A DNA stretch of 64,000 nt, taken from NCBI RefSeq assembly GCF_001050195.2, contig NZ_DF967965.1, forward strand, positions 3,378,442 to 3,442,441, written 5' to 3'. The stretch comes from Anaerolinea thermolimosa. GTDB lineage: Bacteria > Chloroflexota > Anaerolineae > Anaerolineales > Anaerolineaceae. This document shows, piece by piece, positions 50,499 to 59,924 of the stretch (positions are counted from its first letter, which is position 1; each line of letters starts with the position of its first letter). Both the position numbers and the translations under genes were made by a program. Under the pieces are notes generated by a model. That model was not told the origin of the DNA and ran no database searches. It worked only from the letters and a program-made list of their open reading frames with translations.

Positions 50499-51506
50499 AT
50501 GTCTGTTGAAACATCTTCTGTGGCAGAACCGGTCTCAAAGAAACGCAAAGGTTGGGGACAAGATAAGATTTATACCAACCTCTCCTATTTGACCATGGTC
50601 CTGCCGGGTGCAATCTGGTTATTGTTATTCGCGTATCTGCCTATGCCCGGCATTATCCTGGCCTTCAAAACCTACCGTTTACAAAAACCCCCTGCCGATT
50701 TCTGGATCCAAAACAAATTCATTTACAGCCTGATCAAAAGCCCCTGGGTTGGTTTAAAGAACTTCGAGTACCTCGTACTCCCCTCAAATATGGAGAGCAC
50801 CATCACCTATATCCGCAATACGGTGCTCTACAACCTGCTTTTCATGGTGGTGGGGCTGGTGCTCTCGGTGGCGCTGGCGGTCATCATCTATGAACTCACC
50901 AACCGCTTCTGGGCTAAACTCTATCACTCTATTCTGTTCCTGCCCTACTTCATCTCATGGATCGTGGTGGCTTACGTGGTCTATGCCCTGGGCAGTGCCA
51001 ACGGCATCCTCAACAACCTCTTCCAGGCCATCGGCTGGCAACCCCTCGAAGTGTACAAGCTCAAAAGTGCATGGCCGGTCATTTTCTTACTTGCCAATAT
51101 CTGGAAATACACCGGCAATGGCTCCATTATTTACCTCGCGACTATCACCAGTATCGACCCTGAACTCTTTGAGGCCGCGGCTATCGATGGCGCCACCAAA
51201 TGGAAACAGTTTGTCCACATCACACTCCCACATCTGATCCCGGTGATTGTGCTGCTGCAAATTCTGGCGGTAGGGCGCATCTTCGGCTCTGATTTCGATA
51301 TGTTCTACACTCTGCCGAACGGCGCCGCCACAGTGAAAGACGTTACCTACACGCTGGATGTGTTTGTCTACAGCATGTTACGCAGTGGCGCCCCGGTGGG
51401 TTACCCGGCGGCGGCGGCTTTCCTCCAGTCCATTGTCGGGTTTGTCCTCATTCTGATCACCAATTACGTCGTACGCAAGACCCGCCCCGAACTGGCGTTG
51501 TTCTAG
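50499..51506 (+). CDS. CUT1-type ABC transporter permease (LplB-like)
   Basis: Binding-protein-dependent permease of 335 residues. About six helices; the EAA loop is EAAAIDGATKWKQFVHITLP near 224-243. The N-terminal cytoplasmic tail (SKKRKGWGQDKI) and first helix LTMVLPGAIWLLLFAYLPM fit the LplB/polysaccharide transporter branch. The start ATG 50499 has GGGAGGA upstream; the longer frame from 50445 lacks a site. It partners with the YtcP-like permease and the lipoprotein downstream. The ATPase is not in the window; a shared MsmX-like ATPase is usual. Confidence 0.92.
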   Translation: MSVETSSVAEPVSKKRKGWGQDKIYTNLSYLTMVLPGAIWLLLFAYLPMPGIILAFKTYRLQKPPADFWIQNKFIYSLIKSPWVGLKNFEYLVLPSNMESTITYIRNTVLYNLLFMVVGLVLSVALAVIIYELTNRFWAKLYHSILFLPYFISWIVVAYVVYALGSANGILNNLFQAIGWQPLEVYKLKSAWPVIFLLANIWKYTGNGSIIYLATITSIDPELFEAAAIDGATKWKQFVHITLPHLIPVIVLLQILAVGRIFGSDFDMFYTLPNGAATVKDVTYTLDVFVYSMLRSGAPVGYPAAAAFLQSIVGFVLILITNYVVRKTRPELALF

Positions 51507-51537
51507 GCTCGATCTCCTGAAGTGAGGTTTACCACCC

Positions 51538-52512
51538 ATGGCACAAGAAGAAACTTACCTCAACCCCAACCTGGACCGCACCATCAGCCTGGATAGCACC
51601 CTCCTGGCGAACCGCAAGAGCCGGAATATGATGGCCATTTCTCCGGCCACGAACGCCGTGCTGAACATCCTCATGATCATCGCCTGCCTGCTGACGCTCA
51701 TTCCCATTTATGTGATCGTCATTTCCTCGGTAACCTCTGAGGCAGCGCTGACGAAAAATGGCTACCGCCTGTGGCCGGAAGAATTCTCCACCATGGCCTA
51801 TACCTTCCTGTTCAGCCGGGGGTCCATCGTCATCACTTCCTACATCAACACCATTATCTCCACGCTGGCAGGTACCGTTCTGGCGGTGGCCATGGTGGGG
51901 TTGTACGCCTATGCCATCTCGCGAGACAATTTCAAGTTCAAGACCTTCTTCACCTTCTATGCGTTCTTCACCATGCTCTTTAGCGGAGGGCTGGTCTCTT
52001 ATTACATGGTCACCCGGCAGGTATTGCAGATTCATAACTCTCTGTGGGCGCTGTTCTTGCCTTCGGCATTCAGTCCCTTCTGGGTGATCGTCATGCGCAC
52101 CTTCTACAAAGCAAACGTGCCCAATGAAATTATTGAATCGGCCCGCATCGACGGCGCCAGTGAGTGGCGCACCTTCTTGCAGATCGTCCTGCCCCTTTCG
52201 GTGCCGGGGCTGGCCACCGTGGCCCTCTTCAGCGCCATTGGCATCTGGAACAACTTCTTCAACTGCCTGCTCCTGGTAGATGAGGCCCGGTATTACAGCC
52301 TGCAATTTACCATTTACACCACCCTCAACAACATTCGCTTCTTACTGGAAAATGCCGATAAGATGGTCGGCCTGGTCAACGTTTCTACGCTGCCCTCACA
52401 GACTTTCCGCATGGCCATGGCCGTTGTAACGGTAGGCCCCATTATCTTTGCATATCCGTTCTTCCAACGCTACTTTATTCGTGGCTTAACGATTGGCGCA
52501 ATCAAGGGTTAG
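51538..52512 (+). CDS. CUT1-type ABC transporter permease (YtcP/LplC-like)
   Basis: Second permease of the importer, 324 residues, about six helices. The EAA motif is ESARIDGASEWRTFLQIVLP near 201-220. The N-terminus NAVLNILMIIACLLTLIPIYV begins helix 1. ATG follows GTGAGG. It starts 31 bases after the first permease gene. The two permeases form the channel for an oligosaccharide or its derivative, probably the substrate of the GH4 glycosidase across the divergent promoter region. Confidence 0.92.
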   Translation: MAQEETYLNPNLDRTISLDSTLLANRKSRNMMAISPATNAVLNILMIIACLLTLIPIYVIVISSVTSEAALTKNGYRLWPEEFSTMAYTFLFSRGSIVITSYINTIISTLAGTVLAVAMVGLYAYAISRDNFKFKTFFTFYAFFTMLFSGGLVSYYMVTRQVLQIHNSLWALFLPSAFSPFWVIVMRTFYKANVPNEIIESARIDGASEWRTFLQIVLPLSVPGLATVALFSAIGIWNNFFNCLLLVDEARYYSLQFTIYTTLNNIRFLLENADKMVGLVNVSTLPSQTFRMAMAVVTVGPIIFAYPFFQRYFIRGLTIGAIKG

Positions 52513-52561
52513 GTATTTGCCTCGGAACACACTCCGTATGTGTGAACAGGCAATGAATACC
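52512..52561 (+). other. Intercistronic stem-loop before the binding protein gene
   Basis: GGTATT-TGCCT (52512-52522) pairs with AGGCA...AATACC (52548-52561); inner ACACAC pairs with GTGTG. It lies between permease and lipoprotein genes and may block 3' decay, raising the yield of binding protein relative to permease. Confidence 0.5.
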
Positions 52562-52604
52562 GCTGTGGATGGGTTAGTGTTCAATGAAGTAAAAGGAGAA
52601 GAAA

Positions 52605-54224
52605 GTGGCTAAGAGGATCTTTTCGTTACTTGTCATGGTCGCGCTGTTGATCTCCGTCATCGGATGCTCAACGGCCCCCCAGGCGACTCCTCAGGAGGAG
52701 GCTCAGCCGCAGAACCAGCAAGAACCAACCGCTGCCCCGGCTGAACAGAGCCAGCAGGAAGAAGCGACCAAGCCCCCCGCCGCACCGACAGAAGTGGTCA
52801 TGCTTGACTACTACATCGTCGGCGCAAACGATACCGACCAGCGCCCGCTGGTTGAGAAAGCCATCAACGAATACATTGGCCCCCTCATTGGCGCCAACGT
52901 CACGTTCCATATCATCCCCTGGGCTGACTGGTCATCCAAAGCCGTGACGGCCATTGAAGCTGGCGAGAAAATCGACATCTTCTTCACCGCCGACTGGTTC
53001 CACTACAGCAAGCTGGTCAGCGAAGGCCTGCTCACCCCGCTGAACGACCCCAACGGCCCCAACGGGAATCTGCTTGAGAAGTACGGCCAGGATATTCTCC
53101 ACAGCCTGAACCCGGCCTTCATCGTCGGCTCTCAGATTGACGGCGTGAACTACGCCGTGCCCACCAACAAAGAGCTGGCAGTGCCATGGGGTTTTGTCTA
53201 CAACGCCACCATCGCTGATGCCATCGGCTTCACCGATGAAGAAGCCGCCAAGATCAAGACCCCGGCAGACCTGGAACCCTGGCTGGCCAAAGCCAAAGAG
53301 AAATATCCCGACATCTACCCCTATCTCACCGATGGGACCATTGGCTTCATGCCCTGGGTGCACGGGTTTGCTTCCAGCATTTCGGACTACGTGGTCAACA
53401 TGGCCATCGCCCCCGATGCCAGCGGCAACTGGGATGAAACCATTCTCGTTCCGTTCGAAACCGACTGGATGAAGAACTACCTTGCTACCATGCGCAGCTG
53501 GTACCAGAAGGGCTACATCCATCCGGATGCCGGCCTGACCACCTTCGATACCAACCAGCTGATGAACGCGGGCAAGTTCTTCATCGAGCCCATGCCCCTC
53601 AAGGGTTACAACATCAAGGCTCAGGAGCTGGTCATCGCCTCGGGCAACCCTGATCTCAAGCTGAAGGAAATTTATGCTCAGCCCAAGGTCGTCTGCACCA
53701 ACGATACCGGTGGTTCCATGCTTGCCATCCCCGCTGCTTCCGAGCACCCCGTTGAGGCCATGAAGCTGATCAACCTCATGCACAGCGACCCCAAACTGAT
53801 TAACATGATGCTCTACGGTGTGGAAGGCGTGCACTGGAACCTCGATCCGGATGGCCGGGTCAACATCCTCAACAGCGGATGGATCAGCGCGCATCCGGGT
53901 GCGTGGGTCTGGGGTGACGTTACCCTCCAGAAGGTCACCAACAAGGAAGACCCCAACAAGAATCAGATGCTGATCGACTACTCCAAAGACGCACTGCAGC
54001 ATCCTTCTCTGGGCTTCCGCTTCCGCACCGAGCCCGTGGCGGCTGAAATTACCGCCATTCAGACGGTGGTAGACGGCATGCAGCGTGCATTGCTCACCGG
54101 CTACGTTGACCCCGAAGTCGAACTGCCCAAATTCCTCAAGGCATTGAAAGACGCCGGCCTCGACAAGGTGAAAGCTGAAGTCGAGAAGCAGTATGCCGAA
54201 TGGAAGACGAAAAAAGGGCAGTAA
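52605..54224 (+). CDS. Sugar ABC transporter substrate-binding lipoprotein
   Basis: Extracellular solute-binding protein of 539 residues. The signal peptide ends in a lipobox VIGCS, so it is lipid-anchored at about Cys 22. A Gln/Ala/Pro-rich spacer follows. The mature domain has VVMLDYYIVGANDTDQRP and WADWSSKAVTAIEAGEKIDI, as in family 1/LipO-type polysaccharide binding proteins. The start is GTG 52605 after AAAGGAGAAG. It is the last gene of the importer operon and is followed by a strong terminator. Substrate is not determined from sequence. Confidence 0.92.
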   Translation: MAKRIFSLLVMVALLISVIGCSTAPQATPQEEAQPQNQQEPTAAPAEQSQQEEATKPPAAPTEVVMLDYYIVGANDTDQRPLVEKAINEYIGPLIGANVTFHIIPWADWSSKAVTAIEAGEKIDIFFTADWFHYSKLVSEGLLTPLNDPNGPNGNLLEKYGQDILHSLNPAFIVGSQIDGVNYAVPTNKELAVPWGFVYNATIADAIGFTDEEAAKIKTPADLEPWLAKAKEKYPDIYPYLTDGTIGFMPWVHGFASSISDYVVNMAIAPDASGNWDETILVPFETDWMKNYLATMRSWYQKGYIHPDAGLTTFDTNQLMNAGKFFIEPMPLKGYNIKAQELVIASGNPDLKLKEIYAQPKVVCTNDTGGSMLAIPAASEHPVEAMKLINLMHSDPKLINMMLYGVEGVHWNLDPDGRVNILNSGWISAHPGAWVWGDVTLQKVTNKEDPNKNQMLIDYSKDALQHPSLGFRFRTEPVAAEITAIQTVVDGMQRALLTGYVDPEVELPKFLKALKDAGLDKVKAEVEKQYAEWKTKKGQ

Positions 54225-54260
54225 GTAAGTTCGTTTCTACCTAACCCATCCACGTCAACA

Positions 54261-54295
54261 AGTCCTCACGGGACATCCCGTGAGGACTTTCTTTA
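54261..54295 (+). terminator. Intrinsic terminator of the ABC operon
   Basis: AGTCCTCACGGG (54261-54272) with CCCGTGAGGACT (54277-54288), loop ACAT, followed by TTCTTTA. Confidence 0.9.
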
Positions 54296-54320
54296 TGATA
54301 CCGTTCACAATTAACCGGGG

Positions 54321-55349
54321 CTACCCCAGCAGTGCATCGAGGTACTTCTCGACCATCCGATCCAGCCCAAACATGGCTTCGGCGCGCGCCCGGGCCCCGG
54401 CCCGAAACCGGGGCTGATTCTCAAGCACGGAACGAGCAGCAGTGGCCAGGGCGGCGCAGTTGGGTTTTTGCAGCCTCCAGATGTTCCCCCCCCAGGGGGT
54501 CATCCGTCCCGAATCGGCGTCCAGCAACTCAGGCAAAGCCCCCGCGGCAAAGCCAATCACCGGCAAACCGCAGGCCAGGGCTTCGATCACCGCATTGGGG
54601 CAGGGGGGATTGATCTCAGCAGAATAGAGCAGGTGCGCCGAACGGTCGAGGGACGGAATACGGCGCCGATCGATGACTCCCAGCCAGCGCACCAGCCCCG
54701 GCGCGCGCAGTTCCATGGCCGAACGCAGCGCGGGAGAAATATCCCCGGCCACCCACAGTTCTACTGGCCGATCAGCGCCCTGAGCCAGCGCCCGGGCTAC
54801 TTCGATGGCATTTTCCAGAGCCAGGATCTGAGCGCGGTTGAGGTGCCCCTCCACCACCAGCAAACGCCACCGGTCGATGGGGCGTTCGTCGGCCCCTGCA
54901 CCTTCAGGGGTATATTCCTGCAAGTCTACCCCGTTATAAATGACCACACCCGGAGCAGGGGTAGGGCCGCGCACGGTGTGCCACCAGTCTCGGGTGAAGT
55001 TCGATTGATAGACAATGCGGTCGGCCAGCCAGCGGCGAATAAACGCCAGCAGAGCGTTGTTGGCTTCAGAGCGCAGGTAATGCTGCGGCCCCGCCCAGCG
55101 CAGGCGGTGCAGCCAGTTCATTCCATCCAGACGCTGGACAATGCGCACTCCCCGCCGCCGGGCACGTAAAAGCAGGTCGAGCCGCCGTGTGCCGCCAATG
55201 ACCAGAACCGCACGGCAGGTGGGGTCTTCGGGATCGGAATGGGCACGGATTCCGCGCGCCGCCAGGCCAGCCGTCAGGCGGGCGCGAAAAGATGCCGGTC
55301 CTCCCAGGCCCTCCAGGCGCGGCAGGATGCAGATTGAGTCCTCACTCAT
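54321..55349 (-). CDS. GT4-family glycosyltransferase
   Basis: Glycosyltransferase of 342 residues with the GT-B two-domain layout. The C-terminal domain has NAVIEALACGLPVIGFAAG, the E-x7-E region binding the nucleotide sugar, and SAHLLYSAEINPPCPNA. The N-terminal domain has VIYNGVDLQEYTPEG at the junction, a frequent GT4 pattern. It probably adds sugars to the polymer made by the WecB/WecC pathway. Overlaps the WecB gene by 4 bases (ATGA), so the three are one operon. Confidence 0.87.
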   Translation of the reverse strand: MSEDSICILPRLEGLGGPASFRARLTAGLAARGIRAHSDPEDPTCRAVLVIGGTRRLDLLLRARRRGVRIVQRLDGMNWLHRLRWAGPQHYLRSEANNALLAFIRRWLADRIVYQSNFTRDWWHTVRGPTPAPGVVIYNGVDLQEYTPEGAGADERPIDRWRLLVVEGHLNRAQILALENAIEVARALAQGADRPVELWVAGDISPALRSAMELRAPGLVRWLGVIDRRRIPSLDRSAHLLYSAEINPPCPNAVIEALACGLPVIGFAAGALPELLDADSGRMTPWGGNIWRLQKPNCAALATAARSVLENQPRFRAGARARAEAMFGLDRMVEKYLDALLG

Positions 55350-56470
55350 ACTGACCGCTCAAGCAGGGCACGGACAATGCGTTCTGAGGCATGCCCATCT
55401 CCGAAAGGATTGGCCGCCTGCGCCATCCTCTGGTAGGCGGATTCATCTTCCAGCAAGCGGCGCGCTTCTGTCAGGATGCGCTCGCGATCGGTACCCACCA
55501 GGCGGAGCACCCCGGCTTCCACCCCTTCGGGGCGCTCGGTGACCTCGCGCAAGACGAGGGTGGGTTTACCCAGGCTGGTGGCTTCTTCCTGAATCCCACC
55601 CGAGTCGGTGAGCACCAGGTAAGCCCGCTGGAGCAAATGCACCATAGGCAGGTAATCGAGCGGTGGGGTAAGGAAGATGTTGGGCACCTCGCCGAGCAGA
55701 CGGTAGACCGGCTCTTGCACGTTCGGGTTGCGATGTACGGCATAAAGCAGCGCCAGCCGATCAGGGTAGGCACAGGCCAGGTCACGCAGGGCCAGGCAGA
55801 TGTTTTCCAGCCCCTGGCCAAAATTCTCCCGGCGGTGCGCTGTGACCAGCACCAGTTGCCGTCCGCCTGGCCCTACCCCCATCTGCTCCAGCAAACGCTC
55901 GGCCTCTGGCGGGCACGGACGCGCCGCGATCTGCCGTAAGGCATCAATCGCGGGATTACCCGTCACCACGATCGCCTCAGGCGGCACGTGCTCGGCCAGC
56001 AGGTTGCGCCGGCTGTGTTCGGTCGGGGCGAAATGCACATCAGCAACCACCCCGGCAATGCGCCGGTTGATCTCTTCGGGGAAGGGCTGCCAGCGGTCAT
56101 TGGTACGCAGCCCGGCTTCCACATGCCCCACGCGGATACGGTTATAGAAAGCCAGCAGGGCGGCGGCCATAACAGTGGTGGTGTCTCCCTGAACCAGCAC
56201 CCAGTGCGGTTTCACCGTCTGAAGCACCGGTTCCAGGTGGATGAGAATGTCGGCGGTCAGCCGGGCAAGGCTCTGGTTGGGTTTCATCAGGTTGAGGTCG
56301 TAATCTGGCCGGATGGCAAAGACCTCCAGCACCTGGTCGAGCATCTCACGATGCTGGGCCGTCACACATACTCGCGATTCCACCCCCGGCGTACCGGCCA
56401 GCGCCTGCACTACCGGTGCCATTTTCACGGCCTCGGGGCGCGTTCCAAAAATAGAAAGAACACGGAGCAT
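55346..56470 (-). CDS. wecB: UDP-N-acetylglucosamine 2-epimerase
   Basis: Non-hydrolysing epimerase of 374 residues converting UDP-GlcNAc to UDP-ManNAc. LSIFGTRPEAVKMAPVV, HVEAGLRT, TAHRRENFGQGL and LTDSGGIQEEA are all present. ATG 56470 follows the WecC stop by 4 bases, consistent with coupled translation; longer in-frame starts up to 56554 would overlap WecC. The product feeds WecC next to it. Confidence 0.95.
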   Translation of the reverse strand: MLRVLSIFGTRPEAVKMAPVVQALAGTPGVESRVCVTAQHREMLDQVLEVFAIRPDYDLNLMKPNQSLARLTADILIHLEPVLQTVKPHWVLVQGDTTTVMAAALLAFYNRIRVGHVEAGLRTNDRWQPFPEEINRRIAGVVADVHFAPTEHSRRNLLAEHVPPEAIVVTGNPAIDALRQIAARPCPPEAERLLEQMGVGPGGRQLVLVTAHRRENFGQGLENICLALRDLACAYPDRLALLYAVHRNPNVQEPVYRLLGEVPNIFLTPPLDYLPMVHLLQRAYLVLTDSGGIQEEATSLGKPTLVLREVTERPEGVEAGVLRLVGTDRERILTEARRLLEDESAYQRMAQAANPFGDGHASERIVRALLERSV

Positions 56471-56474
56471 AGGC

Positions 56475-57755
56475 TTAGTGGTTTTTTCCATCGCCGAGGC
56501 GGAAGAGATGGAAACCATTACCCTCCCAGGCGTCCCGCGGCCACCCGTTGACACAGTCGATCACCACACGCGCCGCGGTGAGCTGTGCCACCACCACAGG
56601 ATCGAGGTTCTTCAGGGGGGTGTGTCCCACCAGCAGGAGCAGGCAATCGGCATCGTCGAGGATTGATGCCAGCGTGGGGGCGGTCTTCACCCCTTGGATC
56701 ATGGCATCAGGCTTGTAGGGTTCGTAGGCCCGCACATCGGCCCCTGCGGCGCTCAACTCGCGGCAGATTTCAATCGCCGGGCTTTCACGCAGATCGTCCA
56801 CGTCCGCTTTGTACGAGAGGCCCAGGGCGGCCACACGCAGGCCCTGCAATGTGCCCATAGCGCGCCGCACCAGCCCGACGACGTACCCGGGCTGGCTGTC
56901 ATTCACCTGACGGGCCGTGCGGATGAGCGGTGACAGATCGGGAGCGGCCTCAACCAGGAACCACGGATCCACCGAGATACAGTGCCCTCCCACACCCGGC
57001 CCAGGGTTGAGAATACGCACCCGCGGATGGCGGTTGGCCAGGGCAATGGCTTCCCAGGCGTCCACTCCAAAGCGCTCTGCCAGGCGGGCAAATTCATTGG
57101 CAATGGCAATGTTGACATCGCGGTAGGTGTTCTCCATCAATTTGACCATCTCGGCCGTGGTGGCATCGGTAAGGATAATCTCTCCGCGCACAAATGTGGC
57201 ATAAAGATCGCGCCCGGCACGGGCTGATTCCGGGTCAATGCCGCCGATAACACGCGCATTTTCAATTAACTCGCGCAAAATTTGCCCCGGTAGAACCCGC
57301 TCTGGAGAATACGCCAGGTGGAAATCTTCTCCTGCCTTAAGGCCAGAGCGTTCCAGGATAGGCCGCACCACGTCAATCGTGGTGCGGGGGGGCGAGGTCG
57401 ATTCCAGAACCACCAGGTTGTTGCGCCGCAGCACCGGAACAATGGACTCAGCGGCGGCAATCACGTAGCTCAGATCGGCGCGTTTCTCCTCTTTGAAAGG
57501 CGTGGGCACCGAAATAATAAAGGCGTCTGCCGGTTCGGGATGATCCTGAACCTGCAAATTACCCGATTTTAACGCCGCCTGAACCAGCGTGCGCAACCCG
57601 GGTTCGTAGATGTGTAATTCGCCATGTTTAAGCAGGTCAACCACCTGAGGGTTGATATCTACCCCGATGACCCTCAGGCCGTGCGTGGCAAAAGTACTGG
57701 CCGTAGGTAAACCAATATACCCCAGGCCAAGAATGCATAGCGTTTGATAATGCAC
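56475..57755 (-). CDS. wecC: UDP-N-acetyl-D-mannosamine dehydrogenase
   Basis: NAD-dependent UDP-ManNAc 6-dehydrogenase of about 426 residues, making UDP-ManNAcA. The Rossmann motif is ILGLGYIGLPTASTFA at residues 7-22. The catalytic Cys is in GPGVGGHCISVDPWFLV. SYKADVDDLRESPA marks the UDP-binding domain. GTG 57755 is chosen because GGGGGTG lies just upstream; a longer frame begins at ATG 57806. First gene of the operon with wecB and the GT4 glycosyltransferase. Confidence 0.94.
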   Translation of the reverse strand: MHYQTLCILGLGYIGLPTASTFATHGLRVIGVDINPQVVDLLKHGELHIYEPGLRTLVQAALKSGNLQVQDHPEPADAFIISVPTPFKEEKRADLSYVIAAAESIVPVLRRNNLVVLESTSPPRTTIDVVRPILERSGLKAGEDFHLAYSPERVLPGQILRELIENARVIGGIDPESARAGRDLYATFVRGEIILTDATTAEMVKLMENTYRDVNIAIANEFARLAERFGVDAWEAIALANRHPRVRILNPGPGVGGHCISVDPWFLVEAAPDLSPLIRTARQVNDSQPGYVVGLVRRAMGTLQGLRVAALGLSYKADVDDLRESPAIEICRELSAAGADVRAYEPYKPDAMIQGVKTAPTLASILDDADCLLLLVGHTPLKNLDPVVVAQLTAARVVIDCVNGWPRDAWEGNGFHLFRLGDGKNH

Positions 57756-57913
57756 AGACACCCCCGAAGCATGTAGAATGTAAAAATTATCCCACAAATT
57801 TTTCATCCTGTGACGGGTTCACCCCCTGTTCCTTACCACACTGATTGTATAAGACGCTTTAAGAACCTTCTTCCCCTGCCATTCTCCGAAATCAGAGAAG
57901 GGCAACAGAATGG

Positions 57914-57949
57914 AAAGGGTGTTCTCGCCACGGCAAGAACACCCTCTTT
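57914..57949. terminator. Terminator after the PlsC gene
   Basis: AAAGGGTGTTCT (57914-57925) with AGAACACCCTCTTT (57936-57949). It lies 27 bases beyond the end of the minus-strand PlsC gene. Reading plus, a T-rich CTTTACTTTTTCC follows. Confidence 0.7.
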
Positions 57950-57975
57950 ACTTTTTCCAGAGATCGAATGTTTTT

Positions 57976-58770
57976 TTACAGCGCGTCGGTGGAGAAGAAA
58001 GGAATCCAGCGGTAGAGCAGCTCCAGCACGGTGGGCCTTTCGGCCAGGCGCAATTCGGCCAGCCGCCGGGCGCTTTGCGCGGCGAGCGTTTCGATCCGCG
58101 CGGCCAGCGCTTCAGTCGCCGCCTGGACAAATTGGCGGTCTTCGGGGTCTCCATGGAAGAACATGGGCTCTCCCACCGTCACGGCGTAGGCGCCGTTGAA
58201 GTACCAGGTGCCCACCTCTGGTTTTCCGTCGATCATCGTGCGGGTGTAGCGCAAGCGGTTGCGCTCAAGAGCAATGCCAACCGGGTAGACGGGCACGCCT
58301 GTGGCGGCGGCCATGCGCACTGCACCGGTGCGAGCGCGCGCCAGGCCGCCGGTCTCCGGCGAGATCACCCCTTCGGGGAAAATCCCCACCGTGCGTCCCT
58401 CTTGCAGATAGCGAATGCCCTGCTCCAGCGCCTTTGCGCCCCTGCCAGATTCCACACAAATCTGCCCGGACATGCGCAGCGAGGCTCCCACCACCGGAAT
58501 TTTAAACAGCGTCTCAATGATCAACGTACTGATCTGCTCTGGAACCAGCGTGGTGAGCAGGAAAGGGTCAACTGTGCTCGGGTGATTGGGCGCCAGAATC
58601 TTGGCACCGGCAGGCAATGGAACCTGGAAGAGGATATCAGTTCGGTAGAATACCCGCCGCGCCAGGCTGACGATCAGCCTGCCCAGATGATACCAGATGC
58701 GTTCGAAAAGCCTTAAGGGAGAGGGAAAACGAAAAGGGATCAAAGTTGAAAAGATATGCTGAGCGTTCAA
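57976..58770 (-). CDS. 1-acylglycerol-3-phosphate acyltransferase (PlsC family)
   Basis: Acyltransferase of 264 residues for phosphatidic acid synthesis at the membrane. NHPSTVD is an intact NHx4D motif near 62. IFPEGVISPETG matches the acceptor-binding FPEG motif. No signal peptide; an N-terminal amphipathic segment (FERIWYHLGRLIVSLARRVF) may attach it to the membrane. TTG start at 58770 with AAGGA upstream. Unlike the degenerate homologue at 39666, its catalytic pair is complete. Confidence 0.9.
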   Translation of the reverse strand: MNAQHIFSTLIPFRFPSPLRLFERIWYHLGRLIVSLARRVFYRTDILFQVPLPAGAKILAPNHPSTVDPFLLTTLVPEQISTLIIETLFKIPVVGASLRMSGQICVESGRGAKALEQGIRYLQEGRTVGIFPEGVISPETGGLARARTGAVRMAAATGVPVYPVGIALERNRLRYTRTMIDGKPEVGTWYFNGAYAVTVGEPMFFHGDPEDRQFVQAATEALAARIETLAAQSARRLAELRLAERPTVLELLYRWIPFFSTDAL

Positions 58771-58922
58771 TGCGCTGTCCTTCGTACCGGCAATTCATCC
58801 AAACGCCTGCAGCATACCCGGAAAGTGGAGCAAGTCAACCGAGAAATGAATGGGCGGATCAGAATGCCGTGATGAAAATAACGAATGTTCCCCTTCCCAC
58901 TCAGCTCCACGTTTGTGGGAAG
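58771..58922. other. Intergenic region, no feature identified
   Basis: About 150 bases between the divergent-side start of the PlsC gene and the end of the SGNH gene. It may hold the PlsC promoter; none was clear. Confidence 0.3.
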
Positions 58923-59708
58923 TTACTCATTATAACCCTGTTTCTCCCCCGCCGTTACGGGAACCCACCTTACAGAATCCTGACGGAGCACCCCCTGCTC
59001 CCGGGCCAGCAGGTATTTTTCAATCTCTTCAGCCACCAGGCGCGCTCCCACCCGGTTAAGGTGAACTGCATCGGTAAGCAGGGTAAAGCCCTTACGGGCC
59101 GAAAAGTTATGAAAATCTTCCGCCGTGAAAAGCCAGCGCAGGGCAAACTCGATGGTCATAAACGCCGAGCCATGGTACACCCGCGCCGGACGGCGCCCGT
59201 TGGCGTGCAGATAGGCCGCCATGCGCTCGAAGACCGGGAGATAAGCCACCTGATAGGTGGCACAAATGCGCCGGACGGCGGCATTATACACCCGCACCAG
59301 CGCCATCGGTGCAGAGCGCATTTCCTCACCCAGTGGGGGGATGGAAGCCAGGGCAAGATCAGCCCGGGTGTGCTCTTTAAGATAGGCCACCAGCCGGGTC
59401 AGATTGGCGGTAGACTCGGGAATGCCAGGGCGGTGCGTCATCCCTTTGATGAGAGCAAAGAACAACGCGCTGAAAGGGCGGATGGTGGAGATGATATCGT
59501 TGGTGCCGATCAAAATGGTAATGACATCTGGCTGTAACGCGGCCACCCGCTTCATACGGCGTAAAAGGTTGATGGTAAGGTCACTGTTGACCCCCCGGTT
59601 AATGAAGCGGTAATGCTGTAAGTTGGGGCGGTCGGCCAGCACTTCCACATAGCTGGCGCTCACCTGGCCGCGAGTAATGCTATCTCCAAAGCAAACAACG
59701 GTCTGCAT
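58923..59708 (-). CDS. SGNH/GDSL hydrolase
   Basis: SGNH-fold esterase or lipase-like hydrolase of 261 residues. Block I is CFGDSITRGQ at 6-15 with the Ser nucleophile; block III is ILIGTND; block V is DAVHLN with the Asp and His of the triad. No signal peptide, so it is cytoplasmic. The substrate may be an acyl ester or O-acetyl group on a sugar. Lies near the surface-polysaccharide genes but is not in their operon. Confidence 0.9.
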   Translation of the reverse strand: MQTVVCFGDSITRGQVSASYVEVLADRPNLQHYRFINRGVNSDLTINLLRRMKRVAALQPDVITILIGTNDIISTIRPFSALFFALIKGMTHRPGIPESTANLTRLVAYLKEHTRADLALASIPPLGEEMRSAPMALVRVYNAAVRRICATYQVAYLPVFERMAAYLHANGRRPARVYHGSAFMTIEFALRWLFTAEDFHNFSARKGFTLLTDAVHLNRVGARLVAEEIEKYLLAREQGVLRQDSVRWVPVTAGEKQGYNE

Positions 59709-59860
59709 CTTTAATCCATGTCCATCTTTGAAATTGATCCACTTTTAGAAACCCGCCAGTCCCGGGCTGGCCCCGTCTCCCCGGCGCAATCTCATAAAGG
59801 GATTATACGATGAAAGCGATAAAAATAACCCGAAGATAGCCCGCAAAGAAGATCGGTTTA

Positions 59861-59869
59861 TGCTATAGT
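59861..59869 (+). promoter_or_regulatory. Extended -10 promoter of secreted protein gene
   Basis: TGCTATAGT at 59861-59869 gives an extended -10 (TGn-TATAGT). No clear -35. Start about 59876. Confidence 0.5.
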
Positions 59870-59924
59870 ATAAAAACCGTACGCTTTGAGATACGGGATC
59901 GTTCCGGGTTTGAGAAGAGTGGGT

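Noticed and set aside
52932..54002. Antisense ORF of 356 codons within the binding-protein gene
   Set aside because: Shadow of the lipoprotein gene; no ribosome site and no family motifs.
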